Assembly (NCBI RefSeq): GCF_000238915.1
Contig: NZ_BAEG01000080.1
Coordinates: forward strand, 124,001-188,000
Length of the DNA stretch: 64,000 nucleotides
DNA from: Arthrobacter globiformis NBRC 12137
GTDB taxonomy: Bacteria; Actinomycetota; Actinomycetes; Actinomycetales; Micrococcaceae
Direction: 5' to 3'
Under the pieces are notes generated by a model, which made no database searches, had not been told where the DNA came from, and saw nothing but the letters and a program-made list of their open reading frames with translations. Of the stretch, positions 1 through 7,762 are shown piece by piece. Positions within the stretch are counted from its first letter, which is position 1. Every line of letters starts with the position of its first letter. The translations under genes and the position numbers were made by a program.

Positions 1-1973
1 AGGATGTCGATACCAACCCGGTAGGTTCCGTCTTTAGTGATGCTTGTTGCCTTTGCACCCGTGGACGGGACAGTGGTCCAAGCGCCGCAGCCACTGGACC
101 TGAACCCTACGTCGCCGGGAAGGATCTGGACGTACGTCCGGGCGGACCCGTAGTAGTTCGCGTTGACGTAGTCCAGACTGCTGCCAAAGCCATTGAGCCG
201 TTCCCAGTAGCAGCCGCTGCCCGTTCCCGTCGCCTTGTACAGGCCCGGCTTGATCTGCGTCCCCACCCGGTACGTGCCGTCTCCGCGAAGGACCGTCACA
301 GCCCAGACCGGCAGCTTCAGCGCCGGGCTCATCGTGACCCGCGTGTCCGAGTAGATGAGGCTGGCGGAGACGCGGACCGTGATGGAGCGGCCGTTGTCCG
401 CGGCAGTGAGGCGGTAGGTGCGGTACCGCGCGCCGGAGATGGCGGCACCGTTGCGGTACCACTGGTATGCGTAGGCGGACGGCGCGGGGGAGTAGGTGCC
501 GGGATTGGCTGTGAGGACCGAGCCCAGCGATGTTGCGCCGGTGATGCGCGGCGCCGTCTTCAGGGTGATGAGCGCCCTGCCAACGGTGACTGCGCCGGTG
601 GTTACCGATCGTGTTGCATAGCCTGGCTTGGAAACTGTGACCTTCACGTTCACCCTGGACCCGATGTAGCTGGGGTTGAAGTACAGCGCGTACCCGGTGC
701 CGCCCCTGATTGCTACGCCGTTCCGGTACCACTGGTACCGGAACGTCGTGCCGGAGGGCCAGCCCTGGGACACCTTCACGGTGTTGCCGTAACGGTGGGT
801 TCCCACCACGCTCAAGGGTTTGGTGGCAACAATCGTCCCGGCCGCAATGGTGCGTGCCGCGGAGAAGCGGTCAACGGTGACGAAGCCGGCCTTGGTTGCC
901 CGGACCCGCACCTTGAGTGCTTTGCCGTAGTCGGCAGCGGACGTTGTGTACGTACGCCCAACCGCTCCAGCGATGGCCGCCGTTCCGCGGTACCACTGGT
1001 AGGACAGCGCGGCACCTCCGGGAGCCCACGTTCCTGCATTCGCCGTCTGCACCTGGCCCACGCGGGCGGTTCCGCTGACGGTGGGTACGGGCGCGGTCAC
1101 GAAGGTTGCGCTGACTCCGGTGACCTGAACGGAGGACAGTTCCACCGAGGTGAAGCCGGGCGCGGACAGCGTCACTTTGGCCCACAGCTTCTGTCCGACA
1201 TCGGAGGCTGTGACGGTGTAGCGGGAGGTGGTGGCCGATCCGATGGCCAAGCTACCGCGGAACCACTGGTAGGCCAGGGCTCCCTGGCTGGCGGAAGTAT
1301 CCCACTGCGGTGTGCCCACCGACAGCTCCTGGCCGACGGCAGGCCTGCCGGTCACGGCGTTGCTCCAAACGACCCCTGTGAAGGCGGCCGGGCGTACAGT
1401 GACGGCCGCCGCTGACACTTCGGTTCCGGGAGCCTGGGCCTCCGTCGACGCCACCACAGTGAGCAGGATGCTCTTGCCCGCCATGGACGGGACAATGGCC
1501 AGAGCATCAGCTTCGCCGACCCCGTGACCTGCGGTCTGGACCGGAACGCCGTCGATGATCCAGCTGTACTGGATCCAGCCGGCGCCGTTCCACTGGCCGC
1601 CCGTGGATGTGAGGGTGCCGCCGACGACGGGGTCCCCCTCAATGGCCGGAAGGCTGATGTTTTCGGGAGCGGCCGGTGCCACTTCCGCGGGCACTGTTTC
1701 CTCGGGTGTAACCTCGGCGGGCGCTGTTTCCGTCGGCGTGGCCTCGGCCGACGGCTGTACTTCGGCAGCCGGACCGGCCGGTGCCGGGTCAGCCGGTGCC
1801 GGGTCTACGGGAGCCGGTGCGGGCTCCGTAACACTGCCGGTTTCCATCGGCAGCGCCTGTGCTGCCGGAGCCATCAGAAGTCCGGCAAGCAACGCCATGC
1901 TGCCGGCTATGGCTATGCTCCTGGTCGGCAGACCAGGGCGCGTCCGCGTACGGACGTTTTCGTGCAGAGACAA
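1..1973 (-). CDS. Secreted Ig-like repeat protein (C-terminus cut by window edge)
   Basis: The reading frame is open from a TTG at 1973 to the left edge, so the C-terminus is missing. The TTG is chosen because GGGGGAAGGA lies six bases upstream. A basic N-terminus and a hydrophobic segment (about residues 19-38) ending Ala-Gln-Ala form a signal peptide. A Pro/Glu/Thr/Ala-rich linker follows, then at least five Ig-like repeats of about 90 residues, each with a Tyr-(Gln/Ser)-Trp-(Tyr/Phe/Ile) core such as YQWYRGTAA and YQWYRNGVA. Near the edge lie two copies of a DGTYRVG(T/I)-type module with paired cysteines. Such proteins are exported or surface-exposed; the role is unknown (adhesion or wall binding is inference). 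It is transcribed away from the siroheme gene. Confidence 0.8.
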   Translation of the reverse strand, partial: MSLHENVRTRTRPGLPTRSIAIAGSMALLAGLLMAPAAQALPMETGSVTEPAPAPVDPAPADPAPAGPAAEVQPSAEATPTETAPAEVTPEETVPAEVAPAAPENISLPAIEGDPVVGGTLTSTGGQWNGAGWIQYSWIIDGVPVQTAGHGVGEADALAIVPSMAGKSILLTVVASTEAQAPGTEVSAAAVTVRPAAFTGVVWSNAVTGRPAVGQELSVGTPQWDTSASQGALAYQWFRGSLAIGSATTSRYTVTASDVGQKLWAKVTLSAPGFTSVELSSVQVTGVSATFVTAPVPTVSGTARVGQVQTANAGTWAPGGAALSYQWYRGTAAIAGAVGRTYTTSAADYGKALKVRVRATKAGFVTVDRFSAARTIAAGTIVATKPLSVVGTHRYGNTVKVSQGWPSGTTFRYQWYRNGVAIRGGTGYALYFNPSYIGSRVNVKVTVSKPGYATRSVTTGAVTVGRALITLKTAPRITGATSLGSVLTANPGTYSPAPSAYAYQWYRNGAAISGARYRTYRLTAADNGRSITVRVSASLIYSDTRVTMSPALKLPVWAVTVLRGDGTYRVGTQIKPGLYKATGTGSGCYWERLNGFGSSLDYVNANYYGSARTYVQILPGDVGFRSSGCGAWTTVPSTGAKATSITKDGTYRVGIDI

Positions 1974-1998
1974 CTAGTGTCCTTCCCCCATGTTGAGA

Positions 1999-2019
1999 CC
2001 GATCGGTGATCCCGATCGG
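1999..2019. promoter_or_regulatory. Tandem CCGATCGG palindromes, possible operator
   Basis: Two identical 8-bp palindromes CCGATCGG occur at 1999-2006 and 2012-2019, 13 bp start to start, within 30-45 bp upstream of the TTG start at 1973. The spacing of just over one helical turn suits a dimeric repressor binding one face of DNA. The regulator is unknown. Confidence 0.35.
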
Positions 2020-2138
2020 AGATATTGTAGGGCTCAGCACGGACAATTCCGGTCTGTCAGCCGCGTGCCAGTCAGCCACAGGACACTTGTCGGAATGTGA
2101 CGCAGCGTTACCTTGCGTGAACTGGTGTTTCCGTGCCG

Positions 2139-2168
2139 TTGGTTGGGCCCGTAACACAGCCCTACCGT
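2139..2168 (+). promoter_or_regulatory. Leaderless promoter of siroheme synthase gene
   Basis: TTGGTT (2139-2144), an 18-bp spacer and TACCGT (2163-2168) precede the ATG at 2175 by six bases, so transcription should begin at the A of the start codon. No ribosome binding site is visible, which fits a leaderless mRNA. Confidence 0.5.
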
Positions 2169-2174
2169 TGATTC

Positions 2175-3461
2175 ATGGCAATTCAGGACATTTACCCCAC
2201 GGCGCTGCGCCTCCTCGGCCGCCCCGTGCTGGTGGTGGGCGGCGGACGCGTGGCTGCGCGCCGCGCGAAGGGCCTGCTCGACGCCGGTGCCCGCGTCACC
2301 GTGGTTGCCCCCGAGGCCACCGCCGCGCTCCGCGAACTCGCCGATGCCGGCCTTCTCACCTGGGAGCCCCGCACCTACCGGTCCGACGACGTCGACGGCG
2401 TCTGGTTCGTTCAGACTGCCACCGGCGATCCCGCCGTTGACACCGCGGTAGCTTCCGACGCCGAAGCGCAGCGCGTCTGGTGCGTCAACGCCTCCGACCA
2501 CGAATCCTCCGCAGCCTGGACGCCCGCCGTCGCCGTGGTGGACGACGTCAAGATCGCCGTCAATGCCGGGGGAGACCCGCGCCGTGCCATGGCCCTGCGC
2601 GACGCCGTCGCCACCGCCCTGGAATCCGGTGACCTGCCGCTGCGCCGCCGCCGCATATCGAAGGACAGTGCCCACCGGGGATCGGTTGCCCTTGTCGGCG
2701 GCGGCCCCGGAGACACCGGCCTCATCACCGTCCGCGGCCGCCGGCTGCTCGGCCAGGCCGACGTCGTCGTCGCTGACCGTCTCGGCCCGCGTGAGCTGCT
2801 CAACGAACTTGCGCCGGACGTGCGCGTCATCGAGGTCGGCAAGACCCCCGGCCACCACCCCGTGCCGCAGGCCGACATCAACCGGATCCTCGTCGAAGAG
2901 GCGCTCCAGGGCCACCGCGTGGTGCGCCTCAAGGGCGGCGACCCGTACGTCCTGGGCCGCGGCGGCGAGGAAGCAGAATTCTGCCGCCAGCACGGCGTCG
3001 AGGTGGAAGTGGTTTCCGGAGTGACATCCGCCATCTCCGTCCCCGCGGCCGCCGGCATCCCGGTCACGCACCGCGGCCTGGCGAAGGGCTTCAGCGTGGT
3101 CACCGGCCACGAGGAACTCTCCGAGGTCCCGGCCCGCGCCGACCACACTGTGGTGCTCCTCATGGGCGTCGGCCAGCTGCGCGAATCCGCGTCCGCCCTC
3201 GGCAGGGCCGGGCTGCCCCGTGACACGCCAGTTGGTATTGTGGAAAACGGCTACCTGCCGGACCAGCGCGTCACGATCGGCACCCTCGGCACCATCGCCG
3301 ACCAGGCCGAGGCCGCGGGCGTCGCCAATCCTGCAGTGATCGTCATCGGTGACGTTGTCCGCGTCAGCCCCTTTGCGCCGTCGCACTTCAAAACCGCCGA
3401 CTACAGCACCACCAGCCCCAACAAGCCCCGCACCAGCACCACCCGCGTTCTCACCCCCTGA
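2175..3461 (+). CDS. cobA: Siroheme synthase: uroporphyrinogen-III C-methyltransferase fused to precorrin-2 dehydrogenase
   Basis: This 428-residue fusion makes siroheme, the cofactor of sulfite and nitrite reductases. Residues 1-160 are a Met8/CysG-N-type NAD-binding domain with the Rossmann motif VVGGGRVAARRA. Residues from about 168 are the SAM-dependent methyltransferase, with VGGGPGD, the VRLKGGDPYVLGRGGEE signature and SGVTSAISVPAAAGIPVTHRG. The short Thr/Ser/Pro-rich tail has no obvious function. The gene is about 50 residues shorter than enterobacterial CysG, as is common in actinobacteria. The product is cytosolic. The ferredoxin-NADP reductase gene downstream could supply electrons to a ferredoxin-dependent sulfite reductase, but that link is inference. 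Confidence 0.92.
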   Translation: MAIQDIYPTALRLLGRPVLVVGGGRVAARRAKGLLDAGARVTVVAPEATAALRELADAGLLTWEPRTYRSDDVDGVWFVQTATGDPAVDTAVASDAEAQRVWCVNASDHESSAAWTPAVAVVDDVKIAVNAGGDPRRAMALRDAVATALESGDLPLRRRRISKDSAHRGSVALVGGGPGDTGLITVRGRRLLGQADVVVADRLGPRELLNELAPDVRVIEVGKTPGHHPVPQADINRILVEEALQGHRVVRLKGGDPYVLGRGGEEAEFCRQHGVEVEVVSGVTSAISVPAAAGIPVTHRGLAKGFSVVTGHEELSEVPARADHTVVLLMGVGQLRESASALGRAGLPRDTPVGIVENGYLPDQRVTIGTLGTIADQAEAAGVANPAVIVIGDVVRVSPFAPSHFKTADYSTTSPNKPRTSTTRVLTP

Positions 3462-3465
3462 AACC

Positions 3466-3527
3466 CATCGATTGCTCCATAACTGCCCTTATGAAGGTTC
3501 AAAAGGGCGTCTACGGAGCAACCGATG
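3466..3527 (+). terminator. Long two-tier hairpin between siroheme and ferredoxin reductase genes
   Basis: Outer arms 3466-3478 and 3515-3527 pair with one mismatch (CATCG-A-TTGCTCC against GGAGCAA-C-CGATG). Inner arms GCCCTT (3485-3490) and AAGGGC (3503-3508) pair perfectly. The internal loop is symmetrical (6 and 6 nt). It may be a terminator, an attenuator or the remnant of a palindromic element. It lacks a T tract. Confidence 0.5.
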
Positions 3528-3548
3528 CAGAAGAAAAGGAACACAGCC

Positions 3549-5015
3549 GTGTCAACCAGCACCACCGTAGGAACCGCCGCCCGCCCGTTGCGCGTGGCCG
3601 TCATCGGATCCGGCCCGGCCGGCGTCTACGCAGCGGACATCCTCACCAAGAGCGAGGCCGTCAAGAGCGGCGAGCTGACCGTGAGCATCGACCTCTTTGA
3701 CCGCTACCCGGCACCCTACGGCCTGATCCGCTACGGTGTGGCCCCGGACCACCCGCGCATCAAGGGCATCGTCAACGCCCTGCACAAGGTCCTGGACCGC
3801 GGCGACATCCGCTTCTTCGGCAACGTCGACTACGGCACCGACCTCTCCATCGAGGACCTGCGCACGCACTACGACGCCGTCATCTTCGCCACCGGCGCCA
3901 TCAAGGACGCTGACCTGAACATCCCGGGCATCGAACTCGAGGGCTCCTTCGGCGGCGCCGACTTCGTCTCCTGGTACGACGGACACCCGGACGTTTCCCG
4001 CGAATGGCCGCTGGACGCCAAGGAAATCGCCGTGATCGGCAACGGAAACGTGGCCCTCGACGTGGCCCGCGTCCTCTCCAAGCACGCCGACGACCTCCTG
4101 GTCTCCGAGATCCCGGACAACGTCTACGCCGGCCTGAAGGCATCGCCTGTCACCGACGTCCACGTCTTCGGCCGCCGCGGCCCCGCCCAGGTGAAGTTCA
4201 CCCCGCTGGAGCTGCGCGAGCTGTCCCACTCCAAGGACGTGGACATCATCCTGTACCCGGAGGACTTCGAGTTCGACGAGGAATCCGACCGCCAGATCCA
4301 GAGCAACAACCAGACCAAGACCATGGTCGGAACGCTCACCAACTGGATCGCCGAGCAGCCCGAGGATGTCTCCGAGCTCAAGGCCTCCCGCCGCCTGCAC
4401 CTGCACTTCCTGCACAGCCCGGTGGAAATTTACGACGACGCCGAGAACCCCGGGCGCGTCAGCGGCATCAAGTTTGAGCGCACCGAACTGGACGGCACGG
4501 GCAACGCTCGTGGCACCGGCGAGTACATCGACTACCCGGTCCAGGCCGTCTACCGCGCCATCGGTTACTTCGGTTCCGCGCTGCCGGAGATCGAGTTCGA
4601 CCACAAGAAGGGCGTCGTCCCGAACGCCGGCGGCCGCGTCCTGGACGCCTCCGGCGAGCACGTCCCGGGCATCTACGCGACCGGCTGGATCAAGCGCGGA
4701 CCGGTGGGCCTGATCGGCCACACCAAGGGTGATGCCCTCGAAACCGTGACCTTCCTGCTGGAAGACCGCGAGAACCTGCCGGTTGCCGAAGCACCCGCTG
4801 CCAGCGCCGTCGTCGACCTGCTCGAAAGCCGCGGCGTGGAATACACCACCTGGGAAGGCTGGCTGGCACTCGACGCCCACGAGCTCGCCCTGGGTGCCGA
4901 GGCCACCGCTGCCGGCGGCTCGCACGGCGTTGAGGTTGTGCGTGAGCGCATCAAGGTGGTGCCGCGCGAGGACATGGTCTCGATCTCCCGCGACGGGATC
5001 GCCGCCAGCGTCTAA
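3549..5015 (+). CDS. fprA: FAD-dependent ferredoxin/adrenodoxin-type NADP reductase, copy 1
   Basis: The enzyme moves electrons between NADPH and ferredoxin. The GTG at 3549 is preferred because AAGGA lies eight bases upstream; the in-frame ATG at 3525 falls inside a hairpin and lacks a site. Length is then 488 residues. The FAD-binding motif VIGSGPAGVYAAD lies near residue 20, the NADP motif AVIGNGNVALDVAR near residue 160, then GRRGPAQVKFTPLELREL, and the C-terminal FAD loop GWIKRGPVGLIGHTKGDA near residue 385. These match adrenodoxin reductase/FprA of mycobacteria. A second copy lies at 25506-26942; the two share long stretches of identical DNA. Confidence 0.92.
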   Translation: MSTSTTVGTAARPLRVAVIGSGPAGVYAADILTKSEAVKSGELTVSIDLFDRYPAPYGLIRYGVAPDHPRIKGIVNALHKVLDRGDIRFFGNVDYGTDLSIEDLRTHYDAVIFATGAIKDADLNIPGIELEGSFGGADFVSWYDGHPDVSREWPLDAKEIAVIGNGNVALDVARVLSKHADDLLVSEIPDNVYAGLKASPVTDVHVFGRRGPAQVKFTPLELRELSHSKDVDIILYPEDFEFDEESDRQIQSNNQTKTMVGTLTNWIAEQPEDVSELKASRRLHLHFLHSPVEIYDDAENPGRVSGIKFERTELDGTGNARGTGEYIDYPVQAVYRAIGYFGSALPEIEFDHKKGVVPNAGGRVLDASGEHVPGIYATGWIKRGPVGLIGHTKGDALETVTFLLEDRENLPVAEAPAASAVVDLLESRGVEYTTWEGWLALDAHELALGAEATAAGGSHGVEVVRERIKVVPREDMVSISRDGIAASV

Positions 5016-5027
5016 CGCCTGACAGCG

Positions 5028-5059
5028 ATGGGGCCCGCACCGACAGGGTGCGGGCCCCA
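5028..5059. terminator. Bidirectional terminator
   Basis: A perfect 14-bp stem (5028-5041 with 5046-5059) with a GACA loop lies between the convergent fprA and SRPBCC genes and can serve both. Confidence 0.8.
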
Positions 5060-5064
5060 TTGGT

Positions 5065-5505
5065 TTAAGCGCCCGCGCCGCCGGCGGCCATGAGCTCGAG
5101 ACGCTGCAGGGTTTCCCGGTTGCGCACCGTGATGATCGGGTCGCGAAGCGCCTTGGGAACAGCCAAGCCCGGGCCCCTGACCGCGTCCTCGGCCATCGTG
5201 ACCCTGCACCGCTCGCCCAGGTCCTCGAGCGTGATGACCACCTTGGCCTCGCCGATCGGCCAGCCTCGGGCAATCAGCTCCAGCCGCTGTCCCGGTTCAA
5301 CCGCCGTCACCTTGGTTGAATCGTTGATGAGCAGCGGCCAGGCGCCCACCGAGTGATGGAGCAGGGCGCCGACCTGCGGCCAGCGCGCGTCCACGGAACG
5401 GATTCTCGAGGCGCCCACCACCCAGCCGGAATAGAGCCAGCCGTCCGCGATCACGGTCCAGACTGCCGAGGCCGGTGAATTGAAGACCTGCGTGACGGTT
5501 GACAT
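5065..5505 (-). CDS. SRPBCC family protein (internal start of the fused frame)
   Basis: ATG 5505 lies inside the longer frame but is preceded by GAAAGGAAC three bases away, one of the best ribosome binding sites in the window. The 146-residue product would be a complete stand-alone SRPBCC (START/polyketide-cyclase-like) protein, beginning MSTVTQVFNSPASAVWTVI and ending near a C-terminal helix. Related free-standing proteins of this length are common in actinobacteria. Both the fusion and the short form may be made, or the upstream gene has lost its stop codon. The bound ligand is unknown. Confidence 0.6.
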   Translation of the reverse strand: MSTVTQVFNSPASAVWTVIADGWLYSGWVVGASRIRSVDARWPQVGALLHHSVGAWPLLINDSTKVTAVEPGQRLELIARGWPIGEAKVVITLEDLGERCRVTMAEDAVRGPGLAVPKALRDPIITVRNRETLQRLELMAAGGAGA

Positions 5506-6435
5506 GGTGTTCCTTTCATCGGCCGAACCTTGACGCCGGGTGGCGGAGCTCCGGTCTGCGGCTTTCAGCCCGGCGGGGTGCGGGTCGCCGGAAACGCGCG
5601 GAGCGAGGCGCCGAGCGGCACGGTAGGAGCGCTCCCGGAGCCGGCGTGCCCAGGGATAGGTCCCGGCGCCGGGCAGGGGATGCTTTAGGGGATCGAAGCG
5701 GATGGCCGTGTCTCCGTGGGCCGTGCCTCCGCCAGCCGTGTCTCCAATGGCTGTTCCTCCGCCGGTGGGAGCGGCCCTCAGGTGCAGCACGCCGGCCTGC
5801 ACCCACCGGCCTGTCGGGCTGGCGTACGACAGCGCCAGGCTCCAGTCACCGGTGGCCAGCGACTCCTTGAAGTTTCCGTCCGTGTCCGCCCTGCCTGTGG
5901 CGAGCCCCGGCAGGGACAATGTGCGCAGCCCCAGGAGGACGGGGCCGTTGGCACCCTTGTACGGCATCAGCGTGGTGAACCTGGCTGTGCCGGCATCCAG
6001 CTTGGGCAGCAGCATGAACCGGGCCGGCACACCCCAGCCGGTCGAGGCGAACAGGACATCGGCGACGTCGTCGGAGTCGCCAACACCAGTACCCACCCGA
6101 AGCGCCAGACCCAGAATATCCGGCAGCGACTCAGGGAATCCGACCGAGCGGGAGAACCGCCCGCGCACCTGGCGCGTCCCGGCGTCGTCGAGCCAGGAGA
6201 TTCCGCTGGGCCCCGGGAGACCTGCTGCGGTGCGGCCTGCAGCACCGGTGAGGGTCAGTTCCCCAACCAGGCTGATACCCCGCGGATGAATGGGGCGGAA
6301 GGGGCGCACTCCCTTGACGGCGCGGAACACCGCGGCAAAACCGCGACCGGCGACCTCGGCTGCCCGCTCCGTCGCCCCTCCTGCCTGCGTCACCGTGCCA
6401 CTGCTCGATTGTCCCCTCATGCGCCGCCTTTCCAT
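5065..6435 (-). CDS. Catalase-core-like domain fused in frame to SRPBCC domain
   Basis: A single open frame of 456 residues. ATG 6435 is preferred: GGAAGGA lies about seven bases upstream and it starts two bases after the DUF1206 stop. Residues 40-290 resemble the small relatives of catalase. IHPRGISLVGELTLTG (His50) parallels the distal-His motif [10 protein letters not shown] of the catalase at 43569. RFSRSVGFPESLPDILGLAL parallels the RFS...GSPD...GFA core. RERSYRAARR (Tyr271) parallels [10 protein letters not shown], which carries the proximal heme Tyr. The catalase Asn (NNTP) is replaced (ASTG). Residues 311-456 are an SRPBCC lipid/ligand-binding domain. There is no stop between the two parts although the second has its own start. 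Heme binding is inference. Confidence 0.6.
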   Translation of the reverse strand: MERRRMRGQSSSGTVTQAGGATERAAEVAGRGFAAVFRAVKGVRPFRPIHPRGISLVGELTLTGAAGRTAAGLPGPSGISWLDDAGTRQVRGRFSRSVGFPESLPDILGLALRVGTGVGDSDDVADVLFASTGWGVPARFMLLPKLDAGTARFTTLMPYKGANGPVLLGLRTLSLPGLATGRADTDGNFKESLATGDWSLALSYASPTGRWVQAGVLHLRAAPTGGGTAIGDTAGGGTAHGDTAIRFDPLKHPLPGAGTYPWARRLRERSYRAARRLAPRVSGDPHPAGLKAADRSSATRRQGSADERNTMSTVTQVFNSPASAVWTVIADGWLYSGWVVGASRIRSVDARWPQVGALLHHSVGAWPLLINDSTKVTAVEPGQRLELIARGWPIGEAKVVITLEDLGERCRVTMAEDAVRGPGLAVPKALRDPIITVRNRETLQRLELMAAGGAGA

Positions 6436-6437
6436 GG

Positions 6438-7262
6438 CTACATCCTTCCGAACTTTGACCGGACCAGTGCGAAGATTCCGTAGCAAATGAAGCCTGCCCC
6501 GATGGCAAACAGCAGGTAGGGCCCGTACTCGTGGTCGCGGAGGGCCTTCAGGCTGCCGTCGAGGCCGGTGGATTCCTCGGGCGTGTGCTTGGCGGCCGCG
6601 ATGGTGAACAGCAGTCCGGCCAGGAACAGTGCGATGCCTTTGGCCACATGTCCGGTCACACCCAGGGAGTCAATGAGTTTGCCGCGGCGGGTGCCGTCGA
6701 AGTGGAAGAGCTCCTCTTTGAAGCCCCGCCGGAGGCCCTTCACCACGAAGTAGATGCCCACGCCGATGACGGTCAGGCCGAGGGCACTAAGGATCACGCC
6801 GCCAAAAGGATTGGTGAGGAGGGCTGCGCTCACGTCCCTCGTGGAATCGCCGGAGTCACCGCGGAGCCCCACCGCAAATCCGCCGAAACTGAGCCCGACG
6901 CTGCCGTAAGCGACCGCGAGGAAGCCCGAGGAAATCAGCTTCCCGATCCGTTCCTTGCGGGGCAGGTGGCGGGCCCGGAGGGTGGCCTCGCTCAGCTGCC
7001 AGAGGGAGAGCCCCGCGCAGCCGATCAGGCAGGCCCACATGAGCGCCGGGCCCCAGGGATTGGCTGCCAGTTGTTCGATGGCGCCGGTGGCCTCGGCCTG
7101 CCCGGGATGCCCGAAGGCCAGGGCAATCGCAATGGCGCCCACGATGATGTGCAGCAGGGCCATGACAGCGAAACCGGAACGCGCGACGATGTCGAGCGCC
7201 TTGGTGTTCGATGCAGCCTCCGCGGCGTCGGCCGCCTCGCTGATCGTCGAGTCGTTGTCCGT
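6438..7262 (-). CDS. DUF1206 integral membrane protein with apparent ACG start
   Basis: DUF1206 proteins are actinobacterial membrane proteins of unknown function with three repeated two-helix units, usually about 270 residues. The first in-frame ATG (7163) would cut into the first membrane segment (DIVARSGFAVMALLHIIVG) and remove the usual acidic N-terminus (SEAADAAEAASNTKAL). The frame stays open upstream to a TGA near 7288 without any ATG, GTG or TTG. An ACG at 7262 sits five bases after a GGAGGG Shine-Dalgarno (7272-7267), giving 274 residues. So translation either uses ACG or this allele has lost its ATG. The gene runs into the catalase-like/SRPBCC fusion (2 nt gap). Confidence 0.75.
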   Translation of the reverse strand, partial: TDNDSTISEAADAAEAASNTKALDIVARSGFAVMALLHIIVGAIAIALAFGHPGQAEATGAIEQLAANPWGPALMWACLIGCAGLSLWQLSEATLRARHLPRKERIGKLISSGFLAVAYGSVGLSFGGFAVGLRGDSGDSTRDVSAALLTNPFGGVILSALGLTVIGVGIYFVVKGLRRGFKEELFHFDGTRRGKLIDSLGVTGHVAKGIALFLAGLLFTIAAAKHTPEESTGLDGSLKALRDHEYGPYLLFAIGAGFICYGIFALVRSKFGRM

Positions 7263-7304
7263 CGTGCCCTCCGGTTGGCCGTTCCTAATTCAGCCTAACG
7301 GCGC

Positions 7305-7595
7305 TTAGCCGTTCATTGGCCCTTCAGCGTGGATGCGCTCCGAGCCCTCTCCCACGAGTTTCACCGTGCATCGCACCACGAGGTCGTCGGGTGCCGTGTC
7401 GATGTCGACGAGGGCTTCGCCCGCGCTGAGGACGGTGAATACTTCCGAGCCAGCCTCGACGTCGAAGCCCTTGCTCTTGGCAGCCTGCGTGGCGTTGGCC
7501 AGCGCCTCGCGCTTCAGCCCGTCTACGTATGCCTGGTCGTCCTCGCGTTCGGAGTCGCCGAATGCCCAGCCGAACAGTGTTCCTGTTGATCCCAT
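7305..7595 (-). CDS. Small conserved-type cytosolic protein, function unknown
   Basis: A 96-residue acidic protein starting at ATG 7595 (MGSTGTLFGWAFGDSERED). It has no signal peptide or membrane segment; the C-terminal half alternates charged and hydrophobic residues (VRCTVKLVGEGSERIHAEG), suggesting a beta-rich fold. I do not recognise a named family. The ribosome binding site is poor. An in-frame ATG at 7664 lies in the shared palindromic regulatory region and is less likely. Its stop is 42 bases upstream of the DUF1206 start, so the two may be cotranscribed. Confidence 0.55.
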   Translation of the reverse strand: MGSTGTLFGWAFGDSEREDDQAYVDGLKREALANATQAAKSKGFDVEAGSEVFTVLSAGEALVDIDTAPDDLVVRCTVKLVGEGSERIHAEGPMNG

Positions 7596-7645
7596 GGCGT
7601 TGATTTTACGCACAGAACCATTGATATTACGGGCTATCGTAACGT

Positions 7646-7663
7646 TAGTAAGTGTGCTTACCA
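7646..7663. promoter_or_regulatory. Palindrome GTAAGTGTGCTTAC in divergent promoter region
   Basis: A 14-bp palindrome (7648-7661, 5-bp arms GTAAG/CTTAC) lies between two divergent genes (7595 and 7763), next to TAACGTTA (7640-7647). It resembles sites at 9635-9649 and 24314-24328 upstream of other genes in this window. Confidence 0.4.
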
Positions 7664-7762
7664 TGTGGGGACCATGTCTTTGGTACGGCTGGCGCACTCC
7701 TGATCGCAGGGTCTGCGCCAGCTTGTGTTCCGGATTGAACCTCTCGTATTAGGAAGGACATC

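Noticed and set aside
34..732. Minus-strand open frame with a start near 732
   Set aside because: It overlaps, in another frame, the Ig-like repeat protein, whose repeated YQWYR motifs and signal peptide show the true frame.
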